Source: Marinomonas fungiae | GTDB lineage: Bacteria; Pseudomonadota; Gammaproteobacteria; Pseudomonadales; Marinomonadaceae | Reading direction: 5' to 3' | Assembly (NCBI RefSeq): GCF_001418205.1 | Contig: NZ_LIQF01000001.1 | Coordinates: 340,863 to 404,862 of the forward strand | Length of the DNA: 64,000 nucleotides | In this document: positions 51,520 through 60,041 of the stretch, piece by piece | Layout of the letters: each line of letters opens with the position of its first letter | How positions within the stretch are numbered: position 1 is the stretch's first letter | Translations under genes and position numbers: made by a program | The notes under the pieces: model-generated | Database searches by the model: none | The model's input: the letters and a program-made list of their open reading frames with translations, nothing else | What the model was told of the DNA's origin: nothing

Positions 51520-54500
51520 ATGACGGCTTTTTGGGTAATACTCGCCATTCTTTATATCTTAGGCCTGTTTTGGATTGCTAATTGGGGCGATAAAGACAGT
51601 CCGATTGCTCAACGACTGACTCGTCATCCCTTGGTGTATAGCTTGTCACTGGCCATATACTGTACCGCTTGGACTTTCTATGGCGCTATTGGTGAAGCAA
51701 CCCGTTCGGGCTGGAGCTATTTGCCGATCCTACTTGGCCCTGTACTGCTTTATGTGTTTGGCTTTGGTCTATTGCGCAAGATGATCTTCGTCAGTCGCAG
51801 ACAAAACATTACTTCCGTTGCCGACTTTATTTCTTCCCGTTACGGAAAGCGACCACTGACAGCACCCGTTGTCATCCTGATCTGTATGTTGGCAGTCATT
51901 CCTTATATTGCCTTACAGCTCAAAGCTATTGGTTCGAATTTCGCGTTGTTTGTAAATCAGGATGAAAGCTCAGCTAGCCTAGTGGTCTTTATTGCAACGG
52001 TTCTAATTGGCATCTTTGCCATGCTATTTGGTACGCGAAAAGTGGAGGTCACCGAATACCGATCCGGCATGATGCTAGCCATCGGTAGTGAGTCTTTATT
52101 TAAGCTTATGGCGATTATTGCAGTCGGTATTGTAGCGATTTTCGCCGTGCCTCATAGCAGCTTTGAGGAGTTCTTTGCCAGTGCCAATTTAGAGGCTTGG
52201 GACATTAGCACCTTTTCCTCCTTCCCATTTATTATGCAAACCGCGATGGCGGCCGCAGCGGTTATTTGTTTACCACGTCAATTCCACGTTACTGTGGTCG
52301 ATCATCAAAATGAGCGCCAATCGAATACCGCACGCTGGATCTTTCCACTCTATTTAGCCATTTTTGCAGCACTGATTCCCCCCATTGCCATTGCTGGCCA
52401 AAGCCTGTTCAACAGTAATATCAATGGCGATACCTATGTTATTCAATTGGCCTTGGAATCCGAGAACCTACCATTACAAATTTTGATGTTTCTAGGTGGC
52501 ATGTCCGCGACCACCGCCATGGTCATCGTCGCGACATTCGCGCTAAGCATCATGATCAGCAATGATGTGATCCTGCCTCTGATGCTGGCGCGCAATAATA
52601 ACCAAAAGCAGGGTCTACCCACGTACAACCGCAAAATACTGCAGGTACGACGTATCGCCATGCTAGGAATTTTGGCCCTATCGTTTGTGTACTATCAAGA
52701 AATGGCCAATAGCGAATCCCTATCTAGCACCGGTCTTATTGCCTTTTCCTTAGTATTTCAGCTCGTTCCGGCCGTCATTGGTGGTTTATATTGGAAACGT
52801 GGACACGCCTACGGTGTCTATGCTGGCTTAACGCTAGGCTTTCTATGCTGGTTCTTATGGATGCTATTACCCATCACCGGCAACAGTGAGCTTACCTTGG
52901 GTAATTATGAATCTCGTGCCGAGCTCATCAGCTACGGAGCGTTAATTAGTCTAATTGCCAACATCATCGGCTATGTATTTGGCTCCTTACTGGCGAATGA
53001 ACGCCTTGTGGATCGCATCCAAGCCACAGCATTTGTTACCCCCACATCCGAAGTGGAAAGTCGTTTCTTTAAGCCAAAGAGTAAGGCGATTAACAGCGAT
53101 TTATTTGTTTTGTTAGAAACCTTCTTAGGCCAACAGAAGTGTGCCGAGGTGATTAATAACTTTAAACAAAATTATGCGGAAGAATTACCTAATCACCAAC
53201 GCCCTACTCGCCTCTTTATCGAATACTGTGAACGGGTTCTCGGCGGGGTATTAGGGGGCTCTTCCGCACGTACGATTATCAATTCACTACTAGTCGACAA
53301 GCAGATCAAGGTCGAAGAAATGGTGACGTACTTGGATGAAGCGACTCAGGCAATCCAGTTTAACCAAAACCTGCTGTTTATCTCGTTAGATAATCTCGAT
53401 CATGGCATCAGCGTAGTGGACAAAGAGTTACGTATGGTGGCTTGGAACAAAACCTATACTTCACTTTATCCATACCCTGAGGGCATGCTCAAAATTGGCC
53501 TGCCAGTTGAGGAGTTGATCCGCTTTAATGCGGTCAATGGTGAGTGTGGTGTTGGTGAAGTGGAAGAGCTGGTCAATAAACGACTTGAGCATTTACGCAA
53601 AGGTACAGGGCATCGTTTCTTACGACGACGTGCAAATGGACGCGTGATTGAGATGGTTGGCAACCCGCTTGCCAATGGCGGCTTCGTTACCAGTTTCACG
53701 GATGTCACAGAACATATTGAAAGCCAACAGGCCTTGAAAGATGCCAACATAGATCTAGAAAAACGTGTTGTGGCTCGAACACAAGAAGTACAAGGTATCA
53801 ACCAAGAGCTGATGCAAGAAATCGAGCGACGTGCTCAGGCGGAGCAAGAATTGATTGATGCCAAAGCCGAGGCCGAGCGTGCAAATGCTTCCAAAACTGA
53901 GTTCCTAGCGTTAGCTAGCCACGATATTTTACAACCCCTCAATGCAGCCAAACTTTATCTTGGTGCGCTGCAGGACAGCGATTTCCCAGAAGACTCAGCG
54001 AAAACACTCAATAAGCTTAGCGACTCCTTGGAGTCAACCGAAACCTTAATTTCAACACTTTTGGAAATAGCTCGCCTTGACCAAGGCGCAATCAAGCCCA
54101 CACTGATAGATAGTGACATCCAGCCAATCATCGAGCCCATTATCGCTGAATTTGGGGTTATTGCCGAAAGTAAAGGACTCAAACTGAGCACTCATATCCG
54201 CCCAAGTCGAGTTCATACTGACCCAATCTATCTGCGTCGAATCATTCAGAACTTCGTTTCTAATGCGGTGAAGTACACAGAGAAAGGTCGCGTGCTGATT
54301 TCCGTTCGCCCAACTAAACAGCATGTACGCATCCAAGTTTGGGACACTGGTGTCGGTATTCCTGTTGCAGAGCAACAAAAAGTATTCGACGACTTCTACC
54401 GTTGGGAAAATAATCGCGAGCCGGGTATGGGCTTAGGCTTAGGCTTAGTGCGTCGTATGCAAAAGCTACTTGGGGTGTCCACACAAGTGCGATCAACACC

Positions 54501-54987
54501 ACATAAGGGAAGCTGTTTCACTATTTTGGTCCCCAAAGCGCGTCAACTGGCACAACCTGTAGCCAAAGCAGAAACCGTCATCCTACCGAAAATCAATAAG
54601 GCCCTAGCAATGTGCCATATCTGGTGTATCGATGATGATCCGAATAACCTAGAAGCCATGAGCGCTTTGCTAGATAAATGGCATTGCACATATCGAACCT
54701 TCAATCGTTATGAAGATGCTCTAAATGCCGAAGACGATATCACGCCCGAATTGTTGCTGATGGATTATCAGTTGAACGACCAACAAGACGGAATGGAGTT
54801 GATTGAACGCTTACGTGAGCGCTTCAGCCGCGATATTGCTGCGGTACTAATCACTGCGGTCCGCTCCAATGAGCTCGCAGAGTTATGTGAAAACAAGCGG
54901 GTTTCTTATATGCCAAAACCAGCAAAGCCCGCGAAATTACGGGCTTTGGTACAGCATATCATCACCCAAAGAAGCCAAGCCGACTAG
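51520..54987 (+). CDS. crbS: Symporter-fused hybrid histidine kinase, CrbS-like
   Basis: The first 500 residues form a sodium:solute symporter module of about 13 helices (LAIYCTAWTFYGAIGEATRSGW at the start). A linker domain (STAC-type, about 510-590), a PAS domain (about 620-730, DHGISVVDKELRMVAWNKTY) and a coiled coil (735-790) follow. HisKA has H801 (ALASHDILQPLNAAKLYL) and the ATPase N-box is FVSNAVKYTEKG with DTGVGI and GLGLGL. The C-terminal receiver has D1082 (LLLMDYQLND) and lysine in MPKPAKP. This is the CrbS/MxtR plan; the partner regulator would be that at 19251. It controls acetate use in relatives. Confidence 0.92.
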   Translation: MTAFWVILAILYILGLFWIANWGDKDSPIAQRLTRHPLVYSLSLAIYCTAWTFYGAIGEATRSGWSYLPILLGPVLLYVFGFGLLRKMIFVSRRQNITSVADFISSRYGKRPLTAPVVILICMLAVIPYIALQLKAIGSNFALFVNQDESSASLVVFIATVLIGIFAMLFGTRKVEVTEYRSGMMLAIGSESLFKLMAIIAVGIVAIFAVPHSSFEEFFASANLEAWDISTFSSFPFIMQTAMAAAAVICLPRQFHVTVVDHQNERQSNTARWIFPLYLAIFAALIPPIAIAGQSLFNSNINGDTYVIQLALESENLPLQILMFLGGMSATTAMVIVATFALSIMISNDVILPLMLARNNNQKQGLPTYNRKILQVRRIAMLGILALSFVYYQEMANSESLSSTGLIAFSLVFQLVPAVIGGLYWKRGHAYGVYAGLTLGFLCWFLWMLLPITGNSELTLGNYESRAELISYGALISLIANIIGYVFGSLLANERLVDRIQATAFVTPTSEVESRFFKPKSKAINSDLFVLLETFLGQQKCAEVINNFKQNYAEELPNHQRPTRLFIEYCERVLGGVLGGSSARTIINSLLVDKQIKVEEMVTYLDEATQAIQFNQNLLFISLDNLDHGISVVDKELRMVAWNKTYTSLYPYPEGMLKIGLPVEELIRFNAVNGECGVGEVEELVNKRLEHLRKGTGHRFLRRRANGRVIEMVGNPLANGGFVTSFTDVTEHIESQQALKDANIDLEKRVVARTQEVQGINQELMQEIERRAQAEQELIDAKAEAERANASKTEFLALASHDILQPLNAAKLYLGALQDSDFPEDSAKTLNKLSDSLESTETLISTLLEIARLDQGAIKPTLIDSDIQPIIEPIIAEFGVIAESKGLKLSTHIRPSRVHTDPIYLRRIIQNFVSNAVKYTEKGRVLISVRPTKQHVRIQVWDTGVGIPVAEQQKVFDDFYRWENNREPGMGLGLGLVRRMQKLLGVSTQVRSTPHKGSCFTILVPKARQLAQPVAKAETVILPKINKALAMCHIWCIDDDPNNLEAMSALLDKWHCTYRTFNRYEDALNAEDDITPELLLMDYQLNDQQDGMELIERLRERFSRDIAAVLITAVRSNELAELCENKRVSYMPKPAKPAKLRALVQHIITQRSQAD

Positions 54988-55616
54988 GCTTGGCGCACAG
55001 GTGGGGTTAAACCACAGCCGCGCAGAATGATTTCGCTTAAGGTATCGCCAACACGGTTCAGATCCGCATCGTCATATTTTTCTTTACCCGTTAAAGCAAA
55101 GATTTGCGCTTCGAAATCGGCGTAATGCTGAGTCGTTGACCAAATCATGAAAATCAGTGCCACGGGGTCCACTTTGCGCATCTTACCCGTGTCGATCCAC
55201 TGCTCAATCACACCCACACGCGATTGCAACCAAGGACGTAGGTCTTCTTTTAGGTAATCGCCGATGTACTGAGCACCTTGGATCACTTCTTGGGCGAAAA
55301 TACGAGACGAGCGGCCATTTTCAAAACTCTGACGTAGTTTGGTGCGGATAAAGCTATCTAGTACTAGCGCAGGGTCATCGCTCGCCGTTGCTTTATCAAA
55401 TAAGTCATTCCAACTATCAGCGATATTATTTAGCACTTGCTTGTATAAATTCGCCTTGGAGTGGAAATAGTAAACGATGTTTGGTTTGGGTAATCCGGCG
55501 CGCTCTGCGATGTGCTGCAGACTGGCCCCCCCAAAACCTTTTAGCCCAAATTCAATTTCAGCCGCTTCTAAAATACGCGAAAACACTTCTTCACGGTTGG
55601 CCTGACGCTTACTCAT
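54984..55616 (-). CDS. TetR-family regulator, RutR-like
   Basis: The N-terminal helix-turn-helix (about residues 10-60) reads ILEAAEIEFGLKGFGGASLQHIAERAGLPKPNIVYYF (described by its ends). The C-terminal domain matches E. coli RutR, notably ALIFMIWSTTQHYADFEAQIFALTG against LIFMIWASTQHYADFAPQ (described by its ends). RutR responds to uracil and thymine and controls pyrimidine use. No rut genes are here. Its end overlaps the CrbS-like gene by four bases, tail to tail. The ligand in this organism is unknown. AAGGA precedes the ATG. Confidence 0.85.
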   Translation of the reverse strand: MSKRQANREEVFSRILEAAEIEFGLKGFGGASLQHIAERAGLPKPNIVYYFHSKANLYKQVLNNIADSWNDLFDKATASDDPALVLDSFIRTKLRQSFENGRSSRIFAQEVIQGAQYIGDYLKEDLRPWLQSRVGVIEQWIDTGKMRKVDPVALIFMIWSTTQHYADFEAQIFALTGKEKYDDADLNRVGDTLSEIILRGCGLTPPVRQA

Positions 55617-55637
55617 GAGTCTTTATATTCCTTCGAT

Positions 55638-56138
55638 TTAACCACGTATATGATCAAGTTGATCGGATACGAGAGTGTTAGGGGCCAGCTCGTAAGCTCG
55701 CCCGAAACCTTTTACAAAACGCCCACTACGTGGGCTTAGCTTAAACATTTGAAAGTCACCCAATTGTAACAGCTGCGCTACAATATCACCGTGACGTTGC
55801 AACAGTGCATCTCCGATGGTTTGCCAGTGTTCGCTGTCTCGAATCACAGGCTCAACGACCAAGTCGTACTGTAAACGTCTTCTGGCGTATACAGTATCGC
55901 AATCGGCTTCATCATCTATGATCAAGACCGACGCATTGTTAGCATTTTCTAATGCTGCCGTGTGATTTGCGAGTGAACTCACCAAAATGTATAGAGCGCC
56001 TTGATGCGCCACAAACGGAGCATAAGAAGCAATAGGCAGACCCTGTAGATCAACCACAGCCAACATCAGAGACTTCTTAGCCTCTAAAAACGCAAATATT
56101 TCTTGCTCTAACTCTGCTGCTAAGCGCTGATTTTTCAA
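55638..56138 (-). CDS. HugZ-like heme-utilisation / PNPOx-fold protein
   Basis: A split-barrel protein of 166 residues with LMLAVVDLQGLPIASYAPFV, a LYILVSSLANHTAALE stretch (heme- or flavin-binding region in HugZ relatives) and the C-terminal GRFVKGFGRAYEL motif typical of HugZ. HugZ degrades heme in Campylobacter and Helicobacter. Here the start is a TTG at 56138 with GAGG six bases upstream, a rarer start. No heme-uptake genes are adjacent. It could be a heme oxygenase-like or flavin-binding protein. Confidence 0.82.
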   Translation of the reverse strand: MKNQRLAAELEQEIFAFLEAKKSLMLAVVDLQGLPIASYAPFVAHQGALYILVSSLANHTAALENANNASVLIIDDEADCDTVYARRRLQYDLVVEPVIRDSEHWQTIGDALLQRHGDIVAQLLQLGDFQMFKLSPRSGRFVKGFGRAYELAPNTLVSDQLDHIRG

Positions 56139-56166
56139 AGTCTACCTCACTATTTTTAACTCAACC

Positions 56167-56544
56167 TTATGCGTCCGCTAGCAGCGCTTTTAGTTCGGCA
56201 GCACTGCTTAATTTGCCTTCGTCTTCAATGTTAGGGAAAACGGCAAGCGTAATGTTGTCCTGCTCAAGGCTTGGTAACCACATGCTCTGGAACGTCTCTA
56301 GAGACACTTCAACAGGCTCGCAATCATCCCATTCATCAATCGCCCACTGGGCTGCAAAATCCGCATCAGGCCAAACCATAACGCAATCGCCTTCGTCGGT
56401 TTCAACCATCACAAAGCCATCTTCGTTACTTAAGCTCCAAACAACTTTGCTTTCTTTAACACTCTTGACGAAATACTCCAGACGTACATCATCAGGAGAA
56501 GCTAAAAGCTGAATTCGTTGATCTAGGCTCAATTCTTCGCTCAT
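56167..56544 (-). CDS. DUF2750 family protein
   Basis: The 125-residue acidic protein matches DUF2750: EYFVKSVKESKVVWSLSNEDGFVM and an MVWPDADFAAQWAIDEWDDCEPVEVSLETFQSMWLP stretch (described by its ends), with a high tryptophan and aspartate content. It has no signal peptide or membrane segment. No function is established for the family. It lies between rsuA and the HugZ-like gene on the same strand, with gaps of 42 and 28 bases, and may be part of a loose operon. Confidence 0.85.
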   Translation of the reverse strand: MSEELSLDQRIQLLASPDDVRLEYFVKSVKESKVVWSLSNEDGFVMVETDEGDCVMVWPDADFAAQWAIDEWDDCEPVEVSLETFQSMWLPSLEQDNITLAVFPNIEDEGKLSSAAELKALLADA

Positions 56545-56586
56545 TTTGGGGTCTCTACTAAATATTATTGAATCAATGTATCAGGA

Positions 56587-57300
56587 TTAAAACTGGGCAA
56601 TTTCATCTTCACTAAGAGATCGATATTGACCTTCTGCCAAGTCGCCTAAGGCCACATTGGCAATGGCTTCTCGATGAAGACGTTCGACTTTGTTACCCGT
56701 GGCTGCCAACATACGTTTTACTTGATGATATTTGCCCTCACTGATGGTCAGCAAAATCTCATGGCTACCGATACGTTCGGCTTTAGCAGGCTTGGTCAAA
56801 CCGTCTTCACTTTTCAGCTGAACGCCCTGCTCCAGCTCACGTAACGCCGCATCACTGACCTCATCAACGGTCCAAACACGATAACGTTTTGGACAGTCAC
56901 TCTTCGGTGAAGTAATGCGATGCAGCCATTGACCATCTGTGGTCAGTAACAAAAAGCCGGTGGTATCCATGTCCAAACGCCCCACCACACGAAGATCTTT
57001 TTGCTCATGGGCAGCGATCAAGTCTAACACCACAGGATGTTCGCCATCCTCCGTGGCACAAACATAGCCCGCAGGCTTATTCAGCAAAAAGTACTTGTCT
57101 TGGGGCCAAGCCAACAACTCATCACGATAATAAATAACGTCTGTTTGTTGCACTGATTGGCTGGCTTTTTTAACTTGTGCGCCATTGATGGTGATCTGCC
57201 CCTTGCCAATGATCACTTTGGCTTCTTTTCGGGACAACCCTAGGGTATGGGACACATAAAAATCTAAACGCACAACGGCATCGGTGAAAGGCTTTGACAT
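56587..57300 (-). CDS. rsuA: 16S rRNA pseudouridine-516 synthase RsuA-type
   Basis: RsuA makes the pseudouridine in helix 18 of 16S rRNA. The 237-residue protein has an N-terminal S4 RNA-binding domain (VRLDFYVSHTLGLSRKEAKVIIGKGQITING, described by its ends), a catalytic domain with GRLDMDTTGFLLL (D110) and KRYRVW, and a C-terminal EGKYHQVKRMLAATGNKVERLHR motif. It is closer to RsuA than to RluB, RluE or RluF on length and on the KPAGYVCATED motif. The exact target is inferred. It is the first gene of a four-gene minus-strand run. Confidence 0.9.
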   Translation of the reverse strand: MSKPFTDAVVRLDFYVSHTLGLSRKEAKVIIGKGQITINGAQVKKASQSVQQTDVIYYRDELLAWPQDKYFLLNKPAGYVCATEDGEHPVVLDLIAAHEQKDLRVVGRLDMDTTGFLLLTTDGQWLHRITSPKSDCPKRYRVWTVDEVSDAALRELEQGVQLKSEDGLTKPAKAERIGSHEILLTISEGKYHQVKRMLAATGNKVERLHREAIANVALGDLAEGQYRSLSEDEIAQF

Positions 57301-57451
57301 AGGAATTTGGCTGGCTCATTCGATTGGAATAAAAAATAACACGTGATGTAGCCACGCTTAGCCGCCATAAAGCGACATTACGGGTCATAACAGCATGATG
57401 ACAATCATACCTGACCCGCAACGTTTAAGAAATGAAGATTAGATGCCGTCT

Positions 57452-58069
57452 TTAGAAGCTAACACTGTAACGACCTGGTTTGTGGTTCATCACGAGCATA
57501 AAGTTCAGAATAACTGCCCCCATAATAGAGATAGCGATCAATTCAATATCAACCACGAAAATGGAAGCAAAGACTACAGAGCAATCCACTACCATCATAA
57601 ATTTGCCAATCGGCACGCCACGTGTTTGGAACAAATAGCGAGCTAAAATATTTAAGCCACCAAGGCTTGCGTTATGACGAAACAACACCACAAACCCAAC
57701 CCCAATCAAGAAGCCACCAGTAATGGTTGCGTACACAGGGTTAATATCCTGTAGTTGTAAGAACATAGGCGTAATGTCAGTAAACGCCGACACCAAAAAG
57801 ACCGAGGCAAAGGTTTTTAGGGTAAACTCCCAGCCAATGCGACGAATTGATAACCAGTAAAACGGTAGGTTAATGACGAAGAAAATTTGGCCAAAAGTGA
57901 ACGAGGTCAGGTAATTCAATAAGAATGCAATGCCAGCTGTACCACCAGTGATTAGGCCAACTTGGCTGTAAAAGTTAATCCCTAACGCGATCAGCATAGT
58001 ACCTGTAAGAATGCCTTGCACATCCTCTAACTTAGTATGCCGCTGAATATTCGCCAGAGCTGATGACAT
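57452..58069 (-). CDS. YitT-family membrane protein
   Basis: The 205-residue protein has five or six hydrophobic segments with GILTGTMLIALGINFYSQVGLITGGTAGIAFLLNY (described by its ends), GGFLIGVGFVVLFRHNASLGGLNILARYL and a GRYSV end. It is the short YitT/DUF161 type, lacking the C-terminal DUF2179 domain. Function is unknown; some members affect transport or lipid pathways. I chose the ATG at 58069 because GAGG lies five bases upstream; an in-frame start at 58195 would add basic residues without similarity. It is isolated, with 150 and 190 bases on its sides. Confidence 0.85.
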   Translation of the reverse strand: MSSALANIQRHTKLEDVQGILTGTMLIALGINFYSQVGLITGGTAGIAFLLNYLTSFTFGQIFFVINLPFYWLSIRRIGWEFTLKTFASVFLVSAFTDITPMFLQLQDINPVYATITGGFLIGVGFVVLFRHNASLGGLNILARYLFQTRGVPIGKFMMVVDCSVVFASIFVVDIELIAISIMGAVILNFMLVMNHKPGRYSVSF

Positions 58070-58259
58070 GGAAACCTCACATTCAATTAATCGAAAGAGC
58101 GTGTAGTTTAGTCGCAGAGGTACTCGTACTCTATGGGCGTTAGAACGACAAAATGTATTTGCTGACAAAAAGTGTCTATTATTATGTACAGTCAATTAGA
58201 ACTGAATCAAATGTACTATTTGCCAGCAAAGTAGAACTGAAAGCACAAGCATAAGTACA

Positions 58260-58715
58260 TCAGTAACCATAGCCAGCCTGCCATTGAGGCTCTAATTGAG
58301 CATGTTGTTTGAGCCAGTTAATACGATGGTTGCGCTTCGCTAGCGCCAGCTTACTACCATAAGTCTGAGAAAAGAGCTCCCATTCAAAGCGAATATGGCT
58401 AGCCGTTTTCTCGATTAACTCACGATGCTCTGGCTGAAGATTCGGTGCAACGATGATACTTTGTAAAAAATGCACCCCTCGTTCAAAGTAGGCGTTGGCC
58501 ACGAGCCACTCTTTCATAGAAATAGAGATTTCAGCTAGATTCAAATAGCTGACAATCACTGCCGAAACGGCTGACTCTGCATCGTTAGCAAAGTCATTTT
58601 TAAAGGTTGCTTCAGCACAAGCTAGAGCCTTACGAGCCAACTCTAGGGCATCGGAGTATGCGGCCTGTGAATGCGCTTCATTTGCTTGACGAGTTAGATG
58701 CTGCCAGTAAATCAT
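58260..58715 (-). CDS. DUF2753-like TPR-type protein under a Fur-box promoter
   Basis: The 151-residue protein is mostly helical, with a repeated pattern of about 34 residues: AYSDALELARKALACAEATF and EWLVANAYFERGVHFLQSI resemble TPR helices. It resembles Vibrio DUF2753 proteins from memory, so this is a weak assignment. AAGGAGG lies six bases before the ATG. Two Fur-box-like sites surround a good -35/-10 pair immediately upstream, so it is probably induced by iron limitation. It is convergent with nothing and follows cobO on the same strand. Confidence 0.6.
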   Translation of the reverse strand: MIYWQHLTRQANEAHSQAAYSDALELARKALACAEATFKNDFANDAESAVSAVIVSYLNLAEISISMKEWLVANAYFERGVHFLQSIIVAPNLQPEHRELIEKTASHIRFEWELFSQTYGSKLALAKRNHRINWLKQHAQLEPQWQAGYGY

Positions 58716-58734
58716 GGAACCCTCCTTTTCTTTT

Positions 58735-58753
58735 GATAGGAATGATTATCAAC
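58735..58753 (-). promoter_or_regulatory. Fur-box-like site overlapping the -10 element
   Basis: On the minus strand GTTGATAATCATTCCTATC matches the 19-base Fur consensus at 12 positions. It covers the GATAAT -10 element (58745-58750) of the gene starting at 58715, where repressor binding would block transcription. Confidence 0.5.
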
Positions 58754-58773
58754 TAGAAAGAAAGGATTGTCCA
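58745..58773 (-). promoter_or_regulatory. Promoter of the gene at 58715
   Basis: On the minus strand TGGACA (58768-58773) and GATAAT (58745-58750) are separated by exactly 17 bases and are each one or two changes from the sigma-70 consensus. The start would fall near 58738, about 22 bases before the ATG. Confidence 0.6.
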
Positions 58774-58777
58774 CTCA

Positions 58778-58796
58778 AATAAGAAGCATTCTCATT
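58778..58796 (-). promoter_or_regulatory. Second Fur-box-like site upstream of the -35 element
   Basis: On the minus strand AATGAGAATGCTTCTTATT matches the common Fur-site form AATGAGAATCATTCTCATT at 16 of 19 positions. It ends one base from the cobO stop codon and lies next to the -35 element. Confidence 0.6.
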
Positions 58797-59408
58797 TTAC
58801 CATTCAATACCTGGCTGTGCTTTCACTCCCCCCTCAAAGGCATGACGCTCATTGGCAATTTTACTGTGCGTATCCACGCTATCCAATAACTCCCGTGGAG
58901 CAGTACGACCTGTCATCATGACATTTTGATGGGCTGGACGGTTCTCTAAGGCTTCGATCAAATCGGCAACATTGAGATAACCGTATTTGTACATGTAGGT
59001 AATTTCATCCAGCAAGACAAAGTTGATCGCATCATCTTCCAGCGCTTGTTTCGCCACGTCCCAAGCTTGATTCGCGGCCTGTTGCTCTAACTCTGGATTA
59101 CGAGTTTCCCATGTAAACCCGTGGCCCATCACATGGAACGACACCTGCGGATGTTGACCAAAAAATAGCTGCTCGCCCGTTTCTTTGCGGCCTTTGATAA
59201 ACTGCACTACGGTGGCTTTTTGGCCATGGCCTAGAGCTCGCGCCATGGTTCCAAAAGCACTGGAGCTTTTCCCCTTACCATTGCCTGTTAGCAAAATCGA
59301 CACGCCGCGCTCTTCTGTTGCCGCGGCAATCTTCTTGTCGACGACTTCTTTTTTCTTCAAGCGCTTTGCCATATCAATTTGCGCTTGCTGCTCAGGGGTT
59401 CTCTCCAT
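58797..59408 (-). CDS. cobO: Cob(I)yrinic acid a,c-diamide adenosyltransferase
   Basis: CobO/BtuR transfers adenosine from ATP to cobalt(I) in corrinoids, making the adenosyl form. The P-loop protein has TGNGKGKSSSAFG (Walker A, residues 41-50), VVQFIKG, LLDEITYMYKYGYL and a TGRTAPRELLDSVD stretch. The C-terminus AFEGGVKAQPGIEW is a family signature. Length is 203 residues. It is the last gene of the cobT-cobS-cobC-TRIC-cobO operon, three bases after the membrane protein gene. No ribosome site is obvious. Confidence 0.95.
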   Translation of the reverse strand: MERTPEQQAQIDMAKRLKKKEVVDKKIAAATEERGVSILLTGNGKGKSSSAFGTMARALGHGQKATVVQFIKGRKETGEQLFFGQHPQVSFHVMGHGFTWETRNPELEQQAANQAWDVAKQALEDDAINFVLLDEITYMYKYGYLNVADLIEALENRPAHQNVMMTGRTAPRELLDSVDTHSKIANERHAFEGGVKAQPGIEW

Positions 59409-59411
59409 TTT

Positions 59412-60032
59412 TTATGAATCTCTTTTTTTGAATAGTAACCAGCTTGGATAATACAAGCCCTTATGAATCGCGAGGATTCTCAGTATAAAGATAAGGAAGG
59501 TGGCGTAAATCGAGTTATATTCATGCCAAGGTATATTTTGCTCTAGTAACACCACTAATAAAGCACCTAAAAACGCCGGTGTGGCGTAAAATTCTTTCCC
59601 CAGCACCAAGGGCGCACGATCACTTAACAAGTCCCGAATAATGCCGCCAGCAACGCCGGTGATTACTCCCATAGAAATAGCGATAATCGGTGAAAAACCT
59701 TGGCTCAATACTCTTTCTGTCGCAACAACGGTAAACAAGGCTAAACCGAATGAGTCGGCATAATGGAAAACCTGCTGGCGGTTTTCGATCACACGAACAC
59801 CAAAAAAGGCGAATATAGAAGAGCCAATTGCTACCCATAGATAGGAGGTGTCTTCTACCCAATAGACGGTATCTATTCGCAGCACGACATCACGAATGGT
59901 ACCGCCGCCAAGCGACGCAACCATCCCCAATAGCACAATGCTGAAGATATCCATGTTACGTCGTCCAGCAGAAATAACCCCAGTAATGGCAAACGCGGCA
60001 ATACCAATCATTCCAAGTATGTAAGGCAGCAT
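59412..60032 (-). CDS. TRIC-type cation channel protein (YicG/UPF0126) inside the cob operon
   Basis: The 206-residue membrane protein has seven helices made of two internal repeats of the UPF0126/TRIC domain, each with a glycine motif followed by Arg-Asp: ASLGGGTIRDVVL and GVAGGIIRDLLS. Prokaryotic TRIC proteins form trimeric cation-permeable channels. It lies nine bases from cobC and three from cobO, so it is cotranscribed with cobalamin genes. Whether it moves a cation linked to cobalamin is unknown. E. coli YicG has the same length but different neighbours. Confidence 0.88.
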   Translation of the reverse strand: MLPYILGMIGIAAFAITGVISAGRRNMDIFSIVLLGMVASLGGGTIRDVVLRIDTVYWVEDTSYLWVAIGSSIFAFFGVRVIENRQQVFHYADSFGLALFTVVATERVLSQGFSPIIAISMGVITGVAGGIIRDLLSDRAPLVLGKEFYATPAFLGALLVVLLEQNIPWHEYNSIYATFLIFILRILAIHKGLYYPSWLLFKKRDS

Positions 60033-60041
60033 TATAAGTCC

